A DNA stretch of 64,000 bases from Pseudomonas furukawaii (GCF_002355475.1 NZ_AP014862.1:1240001-1304000); one strand, 5' to 3'; shown: positions 43,117-52,137, counted from the stretch's first letter. A program made the numbers and translations. Notes: generated from the sequence alone by a model not told the origin.

Positions 43117-43623
43117 ATGAGCCAGGCTGATCTGAAAGGCGACATGCTCCAGGCGATGCGTCGCCTGGCCAAGTCCGTAACCATCATTACCACCAGCAAC
43201 GGCCAGGAGCGCTTCGCCATGTCCGCCACGGCCGTGGACTCGCTCTCCACCGAGCCGCCGTCGCTGCTGATCTGCGTGAACAAGACCGCGTCGCTGCACG
43301 CGGTGCTGGATGCGGGCGCGGACTTCTGCGTGAACATCCTCGGTCTCGAACAGGAGGAGCTGTCCCACCTGTGCAGCGGCCCGGTGAAGGGCGAAGCACG
43401 GTTCCAGCGCGGCGATTGGCGCACCGGTTCCGGCGGCATTCCCTACCTGGGCGATGCCCAGTCGGCGATCCTCTGCCAGCAGGACGGCAAGTTCAGCTAC
43501 GGCACCCACACCATCTTCATCGGCCGCATCCAGGAGATTCACAACAGCGCCGAGATCAGCCCGCTGGTCTACCTCGATGGCGCCTACACCACCACCGCGT
43601 CGTCCCTGGCCGCCGCCGTCTGA
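43117..43623 (+). CDS. hsaB: Flavin reductase (HsaB-like)
   Basis: 168-residue NAD(P)H:FMN/FAD reductase of the HpaC/HsaB family. The conserved MRRLAKSVTIITTSNGQERFAMSATAVDSLSTEPPSLLICVNKTAS covers the flavin site. The GDWRTGSGGIPYLGDAQSAILC segment and a C-terminal GTHTIFIGRI are as expected. It supplies reduced flavin to HsaA, encoded divergently, and possibly to the luciferase-like enzyme. It is the first gene of the site J operon; the second KSTD gene begins 10 bases later. Confidence 0.88.
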   Translation: MSQADLKGDMLQAMRRLAKSVTIITTSNGQERFAMSATAVDSLSTEPPSLLICVNKTASLHAVLDAGADFCVNILGLEQEELSHLCSGPVKGEARFQRGDWRTGSGGIPYLGDAQSAILCQQDGKFSYGTHTIFIGRIQEIHNSAEISPLVYLDGAYTTTASSLAAAV

Positions 43624-43632
43624 GGATCTGCA

Positions 43633-45309
43633 ATGACCGCCATGGAACAGAACCCGGACGCTCCGCTGCGGGTCACCGACGCCAACCGGATCGAGTGGGA
43701 TGACGAGGCCGACCTGCTGGTGGTCGGCTTCGGCGGGGCCGGCGTCTGCGCCGCCCTGGAGGCGCGCGGCCAGGGCGTCAGCGTGCTGGCGCTGGATCGC
43801 TTCGCCGGCGGTGGCGCCACCGCCCGCAGCGGCGGCGTGGTCTATGCCGGTGGCGGTACGCCGCAGCAGGTCGAGGCCGGAATCGAGGACTCGCCCGAGG
43901 CGATGTTCGACTACCTCCGCCAGGAGGTCGGTGACGCGGTGTCCGCCGAGACGCTGCGGGACTTCTGCGAGCGCAGCCGGGACAACCTGGCCTGGCTGGA
44001 ACGCCAGGGTGCCGGTTTCCAGGGCAGCGTGCCGCCGGTGAAGACGTCCTATCCGAGCGACCAGTACTTCCTCTATTACTCCGGCAACGAAGCCGTGCCG
44101 AGCTTCGCCGCCCACGCCCGGCCGGCCCCGCGCGGGCATCGGGCCCTCGGCTCCGGCATGTCGGGCTACAACCTCTATGCGCCGCTCAAGGCCAGCGCCC
44201 TGCGCCAGGGCGTACGCCTGCGCAGCCAGTGCGAAGTGCGCCGGCTGGTGGTCGATGACGAGGGGCGGGTGATCGGCGTCGAGGTCTGGGAGATCCCGGC
44301 CGGCAGCCGCGCCGCGCGGCGCCATGCGCGACTGGCGCGCTGGACCGATGCCATTCATCCCTACGTGCCGGCCCTCGCCGAACGGCTGCGGCGCAAGGTG
44401 CGGGCACTGGAGCTGGCCCATGCCGAGCGCCGGCTGATTCGCGCCGGGCACGGCGTGGTGCTTTCCGCCGGCGGTTTCATCTTCAACCGCGCCATGCTCA
44501 CCGTGCATGCGCCGCGCTACCTCGATGGCCTGCCACTGGGCACCAGTGGCTGCAACGGCAGCGGCATGCGCCTGGGGCAGGCGGCCGGTGGCGTGCTGGA
44601 GCGCATGGACAAGGTGAGCGCCTGGCGCTTCATCAATCCGCCGCTGGCCTGGGCCAGGGGCGTGATCGTCAACGCCGACGGGCAGCGCTACTGCAATGAG
44701 GAGGTCTATGGCGCCAAGCTGGGCCACGCCATGGTGGAGGAGCAGGGCGGTCGGGCCATCCTGATCCTCAACCGGGCGCTGCTGCGCGAGGCCTTCGTGC
44801 AGATCGGCCCGGGCAAGGTCTGGTCGTTCCAGCGCATGCCGGCGCTGCTCAACCTGCTGTTCAACGCCCGGCGCGGCAACAGCATCGGCCAGTTGGCCGA
44901 GCGCCTCGGCCTGCCCGCGAAGGCGCTGGAGCGAACGCTTGCGGAGTACAACGCCGCCGCCCGTGGCGAGCGTGAGGACGCACTGGGCAAGTCGCCTGGC
45001 TTTCTCGCGTCCCTGGAGCGGGGGCCCTGGTACGCCATGGACCTGTCGTTCGCCAGCACGCTCTATCCCTGTCCGGTGATCACCCTGGGCGGGCTGCGCG
45101 TCTGCGAGCGCAGCGGCCAGGTCCTGGACCCGGACGGCCGGCCCGTGCCCGGCCTGTTCAGCGCCGGGCGCAACGCAATCGGCGTGGCCTCCAATTTCTA
45201 CGTATCCGGCCTGTCCCTGGCCGACTGCGTCTACTCGGGGCGCCGTGCCGGCGCCCAGGTGGCCGCGTTGGTCCGGGCTGCCAAGGCTTCCCAAGGAGAA
45301 CAGCAATGA
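43633..45309 (+). CDS. FAD-dependent KSTD-family dehydrogenase, probable delta-4 type
   Basis: 558-residue succinate dehydrogenase/KSTD-family flavoprotein with FAD motif LLVVGFGGAGVCAALEARG and RFAGGGATARSGGVVYAGGG. The C-terminus reads FSAGRNAIGVASNFYVSGLSLADCVYSGRRAG, so the YPGAG motif of delta-1 enzymes is missing. That C-terminal pattern and a second copy beside kshB point to the ring-A delta-4(5-alpha or 5-beta) dehydrogenase branch. This is an inference from the absence of the delta-1 motif and from context. It is followed by an SDR that overlaps its stop codon (ATGA). Confidence 0.78.
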   Translation: MTAMEQNPDAPLRVTDANRIEWDDEADLLVVGFGGAGVCAALEARGQGVSVLALDRFAGGGATARSGGVVYAGGGTPQQVEAGIEDSPEAMFDYLRQEVGDAVSAETLRDFCERSRDNLAWLERQGAGFQGSVPPVKTSYPSDQYFLYYSGNEAVPSFAAHARPAPRGHRALGSGMSGYNLYAPLKASALRQGVRLRSQCEVRRLVVDDEGRVIGVEVWEIPAGSRAARRHARLARWTDAIHPYVPALAERLRRKVRALELAHAERRLIRAGHGVVLSAGGFIFNRAMLTVHAPRYLDGLPLGTSGCNGSGMRLGQAAGGVLERMDKVSAWRFINPPLAWARGVIVNADGQRYCNEEVYGAKLGHAMVEEQGGRAILILNRALLREAFVQIGPGKVWSFQRMPALLNLLFNARRGNSIGQLAERLGLPAKALERTLAEYNAAARGEREDALGKSPGFLASLERGPWYAMDLSFASTLYPCPVITLGGLRVCERSGQVLDPDGRPVPGLFSAGRNAIGVASNFYVSGLSLADCVYSGRRAGAQVAALVRAAKASQGEQQ

Positions 45310-46064
45310 AACGAGTCGAAGGTAAGGTCTGCATCGTCACCGGCGCCGCAAGCGGGGCGGGGCGCGAAGATGCGCTGCTGCTGGCCGGCGAGGGCGCCAG
45401 GGTGGTGCTCACCGACCTGAATGAAGAGGCCGGCCGCCAGGTCGCCGCGGAGATCGGTGCGAACGCGATCTTCATCCGCCAGGACATCTCCAGCGAAGCG
45501 GACTGGCAGAACGTCATCAAGGTCACCCTGGAGACCTTCGGCCGCCTCGACGTGCTGGTGAACAACGCCGGCATCCTCGCCCTGGCGAGCATCGAGGACA
45601 CCAGCCTGGAGCTCTGGCAGAAGGTCCAGCGCGTCAACAGCGACGGTTATTTCCTGGGCTGCAAGTACGCCATCGCGGCCATGAAGGACAGCGGCGGCGG
45701 TTCCATCGTCAACATGTCCTCGGTGGCGGCCCTGGGCGGCATGCCGGCCTTCTGCGCCTACTCCGCGTCCAAGGGCGCGGTGGCGGCGCTGACCCGCGCC
45801 GTGGCACTGCACTGCAAGCAGCAGGGGTATCGGATCCGCTGCAACAGCGTGCACCCGGACGGCATCAACACCCCCATGACTCAGCCCCTGACCGGTCTTC
45901 AGGGCGTGCCGCAGGAGGTGCTGGACCAGGACCCGAAGAACCGCATGTGCGCACCGCGCGACATCGCCAACCTGGTGCTTTTCCTCGCCTCGGACGAGTC
46001 GCGCTTCATCAACGGCAGCGAGCTGCGCATCGACAACGCGCAGACCGTCAGCGGCCTTCTGTGA
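45306..46064 (+). CDS. SDR, paralogue of the SDR at 32140
   Basis: 252 residues beginning MKRVEGKVCIVTGAASGAGREDALLLAGEG. NNAGIL and catalytic YSASK (CAYSASKGAVAAL) are present. It is strongly similar to the SDR at 32140 along its whole length. Its ATG overlaps the KSTD stop codon, so the dehydrogenase and SDR are translationally coupled. This fits successive oxidation of one substrate, for instance a 3-hydroxyl followed by ring A desaturation. The family contains 3-alpha-/7-alpha-HSDHs; the position is not determinable here. Confidence 0.83.
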   Translation: MKRVEGKVCIVTGAASGAGREDALLLAGEGARVVLTDLNEEAGRQVAAEIGANAIFIRQDISSEADWQNVIKVTLETFGRLDVLVNNAGILALASIEDTSLELWQKVQRVNSDGYFLGCKYAIAAMKDSGGGSIVNMSSVAALGGMPAFCAYSASKGAVAALTRAVALHCKQQGYRIRCNSVHPDGINTPMTQPLTGLQGVPQEVLDQDPKNRMCAPRDIANLVLFLASDESRFINGSELRIDNAQTVSGLL

Positions 46065-46077
46065 TCCGGAGATGAGC

Positions 46078-47136
46078 ATGGGCAGCGCGCAGCCACTCGC
46101 AATCCAACCCCAGCAGTCCGCCGGCTTCCAGTTGGAAGTGGCCGAGGTGATCGCCGAGACCCACGACAGCCGTTCGCTGGTCCTGCGGATCCCGGCGGGG
46201 CTCGAGGAGCGCTTTCGCTACAAGCCGGGGCAGTTCCTCAGCTTTCGCGTGGTGGTCGGCGGCAAGCGGTTGACGCGCTGCTACTCCATGTCCAGCTCGC
46301 CCGACTGCGACGCCTTGCCCAAGGTCACCATCAAGCGGGTGGAGGGCGGCCGGGTATCCAACTGGTTCAACGAGCAGGTCCGGGCCGGCGACCTCCTGGA
46401 CGTGCTGCCGCCGGCCGGGCATTTCCACCTGTTGCCGGGCGAGCGCGACCTGGTGCTGTTCGGCGGCGGTTCCGGAATCACGCCGGTGTTCTCCATCCTC
46501 AAGTCGGCGCTGAAGACCAGCCGGCGCCGGATCAAGTTGGTGTACGCCAACCGTGACGAGGCGTCGGTGATCTTCCGCGATGAGTTGCGGGTGCTCGCCA
46601 AGGCCCATGTCGACCAACTGGAAGTGGTCCACGTGCTGGACTCGGTGCAGGGCTTCCTCAGCGAGGGCGAGGTGCGCCAGCTGGTGCGCGGGCATGCCGG
46701 CGCCGAGTTCTACATCTGCGGGCCGGGCCCCTTCATGGACACCGTGGAACGTGCCTTGCGGGGGGCGGGCGAAGACGCCGCGCGCATCCATGTGGAGCGT
46801 TTCGCCTCGCCACCGGACCCGGACGAGGTGGCGGCCCCGGTCGAGGCGGCGCAAGCCGAAGCCGCCGAACTGGCGGTCGCCCTGGATGGCGTGGACCACA
46901 GGCTGGACTGGCGGCCGGGCGAAAGCCTGTTGCAGAGCATGCGCCGGGCCGGCCTGGATGCCCCCTATTCCTGCGAGGAGGGCTTCTGCGGTGCCTGCAT
47001 GTGTCAGGTGGAGGAGGGCGAGGTCGTGCTCCTGCGCAACGATATCCTCAGCCCTGCGGAGCTGGCCGACGGCTGGACCCTGGCGTGCCAGGGTCGGCCG
47101 GGCGGCGCGCGGCTGAAACTGAAGTTCCCGGGGTGA
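46078..47136 (+). CDS. kshB: KshB-like ferredoxin-NAD(P)H reductase
   Basis: 352-residue class-IA-type oxygenase reductase: an FAD-binding domain (RCYSMSSSPDC), an NAD domain (LVLFGGGSGITPVFSILK), and a C-terminal plant-type [2Fe-2S] ferredoxin with CEEGFCGACMC ... C. This is the domain order of KshB and phenylacetyl-CoA-oxygenase-type reductases. It is probably the electron donor of the KshA-like oxygenase 30 kb away. The second ATG (46078) is used because the GGAG site sits 6 bases upstream, against 0 for the ATG at 46072. It is last in the site J operon. Confidence 0.87.
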   Translation: MGSAQPLAIQPQQSAGFQLEVAEVIAETHDSRSLVLRIPAGLEERFRYKPGQFLSFRVVVGGKRLTRCYSMSSSPDCDALPKVTIKRVEGGRVSNWFNEQVRAGDLLDVLPPAGHFHLLPGERDLVLFGGGSGITPVFSILKSALKTSRRRIKLVYANRDEASVIFRDELRVLAKAHVDQLEVVHVLDSVQGFLSEGEVRQLVRGHAGAEFYICGPGPFMDTVERALRGAGEDAARIHVERFASPPDPDEVAAPVEAAQAEAAELAVALDGVDHRLDWRPGESLLQSMRRAGLDAPYSCEEGFCGACMCQVEEGEVVLLRNDILSPAELADGWTLACQGRPGGARLKLKFPG

Positions 47137-47196
47137 CAGCCGGGGACGCGTCGCCCTCCGGGGCGGCGTCGAGCGTGTAATGTCTGTGCCTTTATG

Positions 47197-47220
47197 CCCG
47201 GCCTTGGCCGGGTTTTTTTT
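47197..47220 (+). terminator. Rho-independent terminator after kshB
   Basis: CCCGGCC-tt-GGCCGGG immediately followed by T8. A textbook structure ending the site J operon. Confidence 0.9.
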
Positions 47221-47485
47221 ATCGCGGATTATCGGGGAATTCCTGTTCACACCGGGTTGGCGATTTTGCGTGGTGCCCTGACCCACTCCCAGTCTGCGGA
47301 TACCTCCCTCTCCCCCGCCCCTCTCCCAGAAGAGGAGAGGGGTGACTCGCGCCGGCAGGGTACAAGTCATCCTGCTGCGCAAACCGATCTGAATCCCGGC
47401 GAAGACGATGACGCCGCGAGGGAAGTTTGGCGCAGCCAAACCCGGATGCAGGGGCAAGCCCTTTGGTTCCTTTCGGCGATTGAGA
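47221..47485. other. Intergenic sequence between the kshB terminator and the group II intron
   Basis: There is no gene I can support. It holds a CCCTCTCCC...GAGAGGGG repeat-like section (about 47308-47340) and a GTTTGGC-gca-GCCAAAC hairpin (about 47426-47442) within sequence common in pseudomonad intergenic regions. The 3' junction of the intron follows. Open frames in several phases are shadows of these repeats. Confidence 0.5.
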
Positions 47486-49315
47486 ATCGGCATAGGGGGC
47501 GGCCATCGGGCCGCGCCCCTGCCACACCACCCGGCATGCGGGTCCGCACCGGGCGGTTCGAGAAGTTGAGGTCAGCAGAGTCGAGGTAGACCCAACCGGT
47601 CGAACCACGCCACCGTGAGCACTCCATGGATCAGACCGACACTGTTGTGCCAGAACCTGTGGCTGTTGCCGGCTATCGCCGCTGCCAGATCAGGCCATGC
47701 TCCAAGTTTGCGCAGTTCACGGTACGTTCTCCGTCCGGTTTTCCATTGTTTGAGCTGGATGGCCCTGAGTCGTCGGCGTATCCACTCATCAAAACCCCGC
47801 CAACGACGAGGGGTTTGCGATAGACCGAAGTACGCTTTCCAACCCAGTAGGTAAGGCCTCAGGCTTTCCACCACTTGCGACACACTTCGGCCTCCGTTTC
47901 GAGACGTCAGCTGTCGGATGCGGCTTTTGAACCGCTGCAGTGCTTGGCTGGCCACCCCGCGTTTGATCTCGCCTTGAGCCGACAGCCAAAAGCTGTAGCC
48001 CAGGAACTTGCGGCCAAACGCACTGGCAATCGCGCTCTTGCGTTCGTTCACTTGCAGCCTGAGTCGATCATAAAGGCGACGGAGCACTGCCATTACCCGC
48101 TGACCGGCCTTGAGGCTGCGTACGTAAACATTCGCGTCGTCCGCGTACCTGACGAAGCAATGGCCTCGTCGCTCCAACTCTTTGTCCACCTCATCCAGCA
48201 ATACATTGGCCAGCAGTGGTGAAAGGGGGCCGCCTTGCGGTGTCCCTCGTTCACTGGCCACCACCACGCCGTCGATCAACGTCCCGCTGTTCAGGTAGGC
48301 CCGGACCAGACGCAGAACGCCTCGGTCGGTCACCTTTCTGCTCAGTCGAGCGATCAACAGGTCATGGTCGACGCGATCGAAAAACTGCTCCAGATCGACG
48401 TCCACCAGGATGTTCCGCCCCGAGTGAATGTATCGCTGCGCTGCCAGTACCGCTTGGTGAGCGCTGCGACCGGGACGAAAGCCGTAGCTATGATCACTGA
48501 ACCCTGGGTCCAGCAACGGCTGCAGAATCTGTAGCAGCGCCTGCTGGATCAGCCTGTCCGTCACCGTCGGGATGCCCAGCTTGCGCTCGCCACCCTCCGG
48601 CTTGGGGATCAGGACTCTACGCACCGGACTTGGCCGATACGTCCCGGCCAGCAACTGTGCCCGTATCGCGGGCCAGGCCGTTTTCAGATGCTCGACCGTC
48701 TCATCGATCCCAAGACCGTCGACGCCCGCAACACCTTTATTAGCCCGAACGCGCTTGAGCGCCAGTTGCAGGTTCTCTCTTGTCAGGACTTCTTGCAGAA
48801 GCCCTGACCCCGTGTGGTTCTGGTCATGGCGCGGACAGCCGGCTTCATCGCTGGACGCCCCGCGTCGGGCTTCACCCGTTGCAGCTCCGTCCCGCCCCGG
48901 TTTCCCGGGCATCTGATGCAAGGCCTGCTGTATCGCCATGGTGAACCTCACTCCTTCTCGTTCGGCCCTTCGCTGCAGCGCAACTACTACGGCCTCTGCT
49001 GACTTCTCGCTCCAACTTACGTCGTTGCCCTTTCAGGCATAAGGCGAGATCTCCCCAGGTAAGAACGCCATCCTTCACCGCACAACCGCTGCATTTACGT
49101 CACCGGGCTTTGGCCACAAGAGCTTCGCAGTACCTTGGCTGCTCGCCCTGTCCGGTAACGCCTCAGATGCAGTTCGTGTACCTCGGCTCGCGGTTTACGC
49201 TCCACGCTTCCTCCCCACACTCAGTCGCCTTCATGCAGTTGCGCTTCACTTCATTCGCTGTGGCCAGCTCAAGAGAGGACTTTCACCTCTAGGATGGCGC
49301 CCATGCTGGGCGCAC
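47486..49315 (-). mobile_element. Group II intron with RT/maturase
   Basis: On the reverse strand the element begins GTGCGCCCAGCATGGGCGCC at 49315, followed by GAGGTGAAAGTCCTCTC, the typical 5' end. About 45-85 bases after the RT stop it has a domain V-like hairpin (AACCGCCCGGTGCGGACCC / GCATGCCGGGTGGTGTGG), then a domain VI stem ending CCCCCTATGCCGAT at 47486. The ends are set by eye within a few bases, for a length of about 1830. It has inserted in the noncoding space between two steroid operons, antisense to both, and splits no reading frame that I can see. Confidence 0.85.
47572..48951 (-). CDS. ltrA: Group II intron reverse transcriptase/maturase
   Basis: 459-residue intron-encoded protein. 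Reverse transcriptase blocks include KRVRANKGVAGVDGLGIDE, RPVRRVLIPKPEGGERKLGIPTV-like sequence, GFRPGRSAHQAV, the catalytic RYADDANVYVRS and TPQGGPLSPLLANVLLDEVD. A maturase (GIIM) domain follows (FKSRIRQLTSRNGGRSV, LRPYLLGWKAYFGLSQTP). No HNH endonuclease domain follows, so integration would use another primer mechanism. A second Met five residues in (48939) is possible. The frame is intact, so the intron may still be active. Confidence 0.92.
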   Translation of the reverse strand: MRFTMAIQQALHQMPGKPGRDGAATGEARRGASSDEAGCPRHDQNHTGSGLLQEVLTRENLQLALKRVRANKGVAGVDGLGIDETVEHLKTAWPAIRAQLLAGTYRPSPVRRVLIPKPEGGERKLGIPTVTDRLIQQALLQILQPLLDPGFSDHSYGFRPGRSAHQAVLAAQRYIHSGRNILVDVDLEQFFDRVDHDLLIARLSRKVTDRGVLRLVRAYLNSGTLIDGVVVASERGTPQGGPLSPLLANVLLDEVDKELERRGHCFVRYADDANVYVRSLKAGQRVMAVLRRLYDRLRLQVNERKSAIASAFGRKFLGYSFWLSAQGEIKRGVASQALQRFKSRIRQLTSRNGGRSVSQVVESLRPYLLGWKAYFGLSQTPRRWRGFDEWIRRRLRAIQLKQWKTGRRTYRELRKLGAWPDLAAAIAGNSHRFWHNSVGLIHGVLTVAWFDRLGLPRLC

Positions 49316-49632
49316 AAGGGACTCGCCCGGGAGGGCGAAACAGCAACTCGCAGCCTGCGCGGCAATGAGCCGAGCCCCCACAAAACCTGACACCGGACTG
49401 ACAGTCCGGCTTGAGCAAGCCCCTTCCCCGAGAGTCTGCGAAGAACCTTTTTTGGGGCGCTCCGCAGCTATCAGGGGCGCGGAATTCAAGGTGCGGGATG
49501 GGCTGTGTGCCGGCGGATCGCCGGATCCTGCGGGAGGCTCGGGCGTAGTCTCAACGGACGATCATCCCGTCCCCCGGCTTATGTACACTCCGGCGAAAAC
49601 CCCATTCGAAGAACAATCAGCGAGGTTTCCCC
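49316..49632. other. Exon side of the intron insertion and site K promoter region
   Basis: 317 bases without a gene. It contains the 5' exon of the intron (reverse strand, ending GAGTCCCTT), a tight palindrome CCGGACTG-a-CAGTCCGG at 49393-49409, a T6 run at 49448-49453, and operator K. The short reverse frame through 49289-49489 is not convincing as a gene. Confidence 0.5.
49546..49561 (+). promoter_or_regulatory. Steroid-regulon dyad, site K (SDR-fadD3 operon)
   Basis: TAGTCT-CAAC-GGACGA, 71 bases upstream of the SDR ATG. TACACT follows about 19-20 bases after the extended arm. The operator lies 230 bases from the intron end, so it survived the insertion. Confidence 0.68.
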
Positions 49633-50406
49633 ATGGCACGTCTCTCCAACAAGGTCGCGGTCGTCACCGGCGGCGCTTCGGGTATCGGCCTGGCCTGCGT
49701 CCGCCGTTTCGCCGAGGAAGGCGCCCAGGTGGTCGGGCTGGACATGGGCGAGCCGCGCCCCGAGGTTGTCGCCAGCCTGGAAGGGCTGCAGCCGGCGCCG
49801 CTGTTCATGACCCTGGATGTGCGCGACGAGGCGCGCGTGCAGGCGGTGATGGAGGAGGTGGTGGGGCGCTTCGGGCGCATCGATGCCCTGGTGAACGCCG
49901 CCGGTATCGCGAGTCGCGGCAGCATCACCGAAACCACCACCGAGGAATGGCGCCGCGTCCTGGACGTCCACCTCACCGGCAGCATGCTCACCAGCCGTCA
50001 CGCGCTGCCGACGATGCTCGCCCAGCGCAGCGGCTCGATCATCAACTTCGGCTCGATCTTCGGTCTCCAGGGTTGCGACGGCAACGCCGCGTACAACACC
50101 GCCAAGGGGGGGATCAGCCAGCTCACCCGCTCCATGGCCATCGACTACGGGTACGCCAACATCCGCGTCAACGGCCTCTGCCCCGGCCTGATCGACACGC
50201 CGATGACGCAGATGGTCAAGGAGCAGAAGGCGTTCCACGCCTACTTCGCGTCGCAGCACATGCTGTGCCGCGCCGGGCGGCCGGACGAGGTGGCCAACGT
50301 GGCCCTGTTCCTCGCGTCCGACGAAGCCTCGTTCGTCAGCGGCCAGATGATCGCCGTGGACGGCGGGTTCTCCGCCGGCCGCCGCTTCGCGCCCCCACAG
50401 GCCTGA
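49633..50406 (+). CDS. SDR (hydroxyacyl-CoA or hydroxysteroid dehydrogenase type)
   Basis: 257-residue classical SDR with TGGASGIGLACV, NAAGIA and catalytic YNTAK (NAAYNTAKGGISQL). The C-terminus is RPDEVANVALFLASDEASFVSGQ, the usual FabG-like ending. It sits first in an operon with the HIP-CoA ligase-like gene, 63 bases apart. A role on the C/D-ring CoA ester (IpdF-like) or at the C17 position of the steroid is possible; sequence alone does not decide. Confidence 0.83.
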   Translation: MARLSNKVAVVTGGASGIGLACVRRFAEEGAQVVGLDMGEPRPEVVASLEGLQPAPLFMTLDVRDEARVQAVMEEVVGRFGRIDALVNAAGIASRGSITETTTEEWRRVLDVHLTGSMLTSRHALPTMLAQRSGSIINFGSIFGLQGCDGNAAYNTAKGGISQLTRSMAIDYGYANIRVNGLCPGLIDTPMTQMVKEQKAFHAYFASQHMLCRAGRPDEVANVALFLASDEASFVSGQMIAVDGGFSAGRRFAPPQA

Positions 50407-50469
50407 TCCACCGTCATTCCCACGGTCGGGTTCTCCCGGCCGTCGTCCCGTCGCGCCCGAGAAAAGCCC

Positions 50470-52044
50470 ATGTCCAATCTGGAAAGCGCCCTCACCATTC
50501 CTGAACTGCTGGCTGCCGCCGCGACCCGCTACGGCGACGCCATGGCCATCGAGGACGACCACGTCCGCATCAGCTACCACCAGCTCGACCAGTTGCGTCG
50601 CCAGGCGGCCCGCGCCCTGCTGGCGCTGGAGATCGAGGCTGGCGAGCGGGTGGCGATCTGGGCGCCGAACATCCAGGAGTGGATAGTCGCCGCCGTGGCA
50701 CTGCAAAGCGTCGGCGCCGTGCTGGTGCCGTTGAATACGCGGATGAAGGGCGCCGAGGCCGCCTTCATCCTGCGCGAGAGCGGCGCCAGCCTGTTATTCG
50801 TCATCGGTGAGTTCCTGGGCACCGATTACCCGGCGTTGCTGGCCGGCGAGGCGCTGCCGGAGCTGCGTCGGCGCGTCTGCCTGCGCGGCGAGGCGGCGGG
50901 TTGCCTGGACTGGGATGCCTTCCTCGCCCTCGGCGCCGAAGTCTCCCCGGCGGAGCTCGTGGTGCGCGAGGGGGAGGTCCATGAGCACAGCCTGTCGGAC
51001 CTGCTGTTCACCTCCGGCACCACCGGCAAACCCAAGGGCGTGATGACCGCCCATGGCCAGAACCTGCGGATCGTCCGCGACTGGAGCGCCATGGTCGGCC
51101 TGAGGGCCGGCGACCGCTACCTGATCGTCAATCCCTTCTTCCACAGCTTCGGCTACAAGGCCGGCTGGCTGGCGGCGCTGATGCGCGGCTGCTGCATCCT
51201 GCCGCAACAGGTGTTCGATGTGCCGGTGATGCTGGAGCGGGTCGCCCGCGAACGCATCACCGTGCTGCCTGGCCCGCCGACCCTGTACCAGTCGATCCTC
51301 AGTCACCCGGACCGCCAGGACCACGACCTGTCGAGCCTGCGCGTGGCGGTCACGGGCGCCGCCTCGGTCCCGGTGGACATGGTCCGGCGCATGCGCAGCG
51401 AACTGGGGTTCGAGACGATAGTCACCGCCTACGGCCTGACCGAGGCCTGCGGCTTCGTCACCATCTGCCGACCGGGCGACTCCGCCGAGCGGGTCGCCAC
51501 CACCTCCGGTCGCGCCTTCCCGGACGTGGAAGTGCGCTGCGTGGACGGTGCCGGCAACCCGGTGCCGGCGGGCGAACCGGGGGAGCTGCTGGTGCGCGGC
51601 TACAACCTGATGAAGGGCTACTTCAACAACCCCGGGGCCACGGCCGAAGCCATCGACGCCGACGGCTGGCTGCACACCGGCGACATCGGCGTGCTGGACG
51701 AAGCGGGCTACCTGCGCATCACCGACCGGCTCAAGGACATGTTCATCACCGGCGGCTTCAACGTGTATCCGGCGGAGATCGAGCAGGTCATCCTGCGCTA
51801 TCCGGGCGTGGCCCAGGCCGCCGTCATCGGCATCCCCGACGAGCGCCTGGGGGAAGTGGCCATGGCCTTCCTGCTGCCCGCCCAGGGCCAGCGGGTGGAT
51901 ACCGGCGCCTTCCTGGCCTGGTGCCGCGAGCAGATGGCCAACTACAAGGTGCCCCGCCGTGCGCTGCTGGTGGACGCCATGCCGCTCAATGCCGCCGGGA
52001 AGGTCACCAAGGACGCCCTGCGCCGGTTGGCCGGCGCGGGCTGA
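50470..52044 (+). CDS. fadD3: Acyl-CoA ligase, FadD3-like (HIP-CoA synthetase)
   Basis: 524-residue ANL-superfamily ligase. The P-loop-like AMP motif is FTSGTTGKPKGVMTAHGQNL, the A5-type motif is TAYGLTEACGF, and the hinge is GYLRITDRLKDMFITGGFNVYPAEIE. The C-terminal catalytic Lys is in AAGKVTKDAL. Its position among HsaC/IpdAB homologues suggests it activates HIP, the C/D-ring propionate left after ring A/B loss, as FadD3 does in actinobacteria. Other medium-chain acids are the alternative substrate. Confidence 0.83.
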   Translation: MSNLESALTIPELLAAAATRYGDAMAIEDDHVRISYHQLDQLRRQAARALLALEIEAGERVAIWAPNIQEWIVAAVALQSVGAVLVPLNTRMKGAEAAFILRESGASLLFVIGEFLGTDYPALLAGEALPELRRRVCLRGEAAGCLDWDAFLALGAEVSPAELVVREGEVHEHSLSDLLFTSGTTGKPKGVMTAHGQNLRIVRDWSAMVGLRAGDRYLIVNPFFHSFGYKAGWLAALMRGCCILPQQVFDVPVMLERVARERITVLPGPPTLYQSILSHPDRQDHDLSSLRVAVTGAASVPVDMVRRMRSELGFETIVTAYGLTEACGFVTICRPGDSAERVATTSGRAFPDVEVRCVDGAGNPVPAGEPGELLVRGYNLMKGYFNNPGATAEAIDADGWLHTGDIGVLDEAGYLRITDRLKDMFITGGFNVYPAEIEQVILRYPGVAQAAVIGIPDERLGEVAMAFLLPAQGQRVDTGAFLAWCREQMANYKVPRRALLVDAMPLNAAGKVTKDALRRLAGAG

Positions 52045-52067
52045 AGCGGCAGGTCCCGGGTCAAACG

Positions 52068-52094
52068 AAAGCCCCGGCGCAAGGCCGGGGCTTT
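52068..52094. terminator. Terminator after the ligase gene
   Basis: AAAGCCCCGGC-gcaag-GCCGGGGCTTT. It works in both orientations and also faces the converging small gene at 52138. Confidence 0.85.
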
Positions 52095-52137
52095 GTCCTG
52101 TCCGTCCGTGGCACCGGGGCACGCCCGCCGTCGCGGA

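Noticed and set aside
49289-49489. Reverse open frame interrupted by the intron, read as a split gene
   Set aside because: Joining the two exon sides gives a frame of low-complexity intergenic type with no homologous domain, so insertion into noncoding DNA is more likely.
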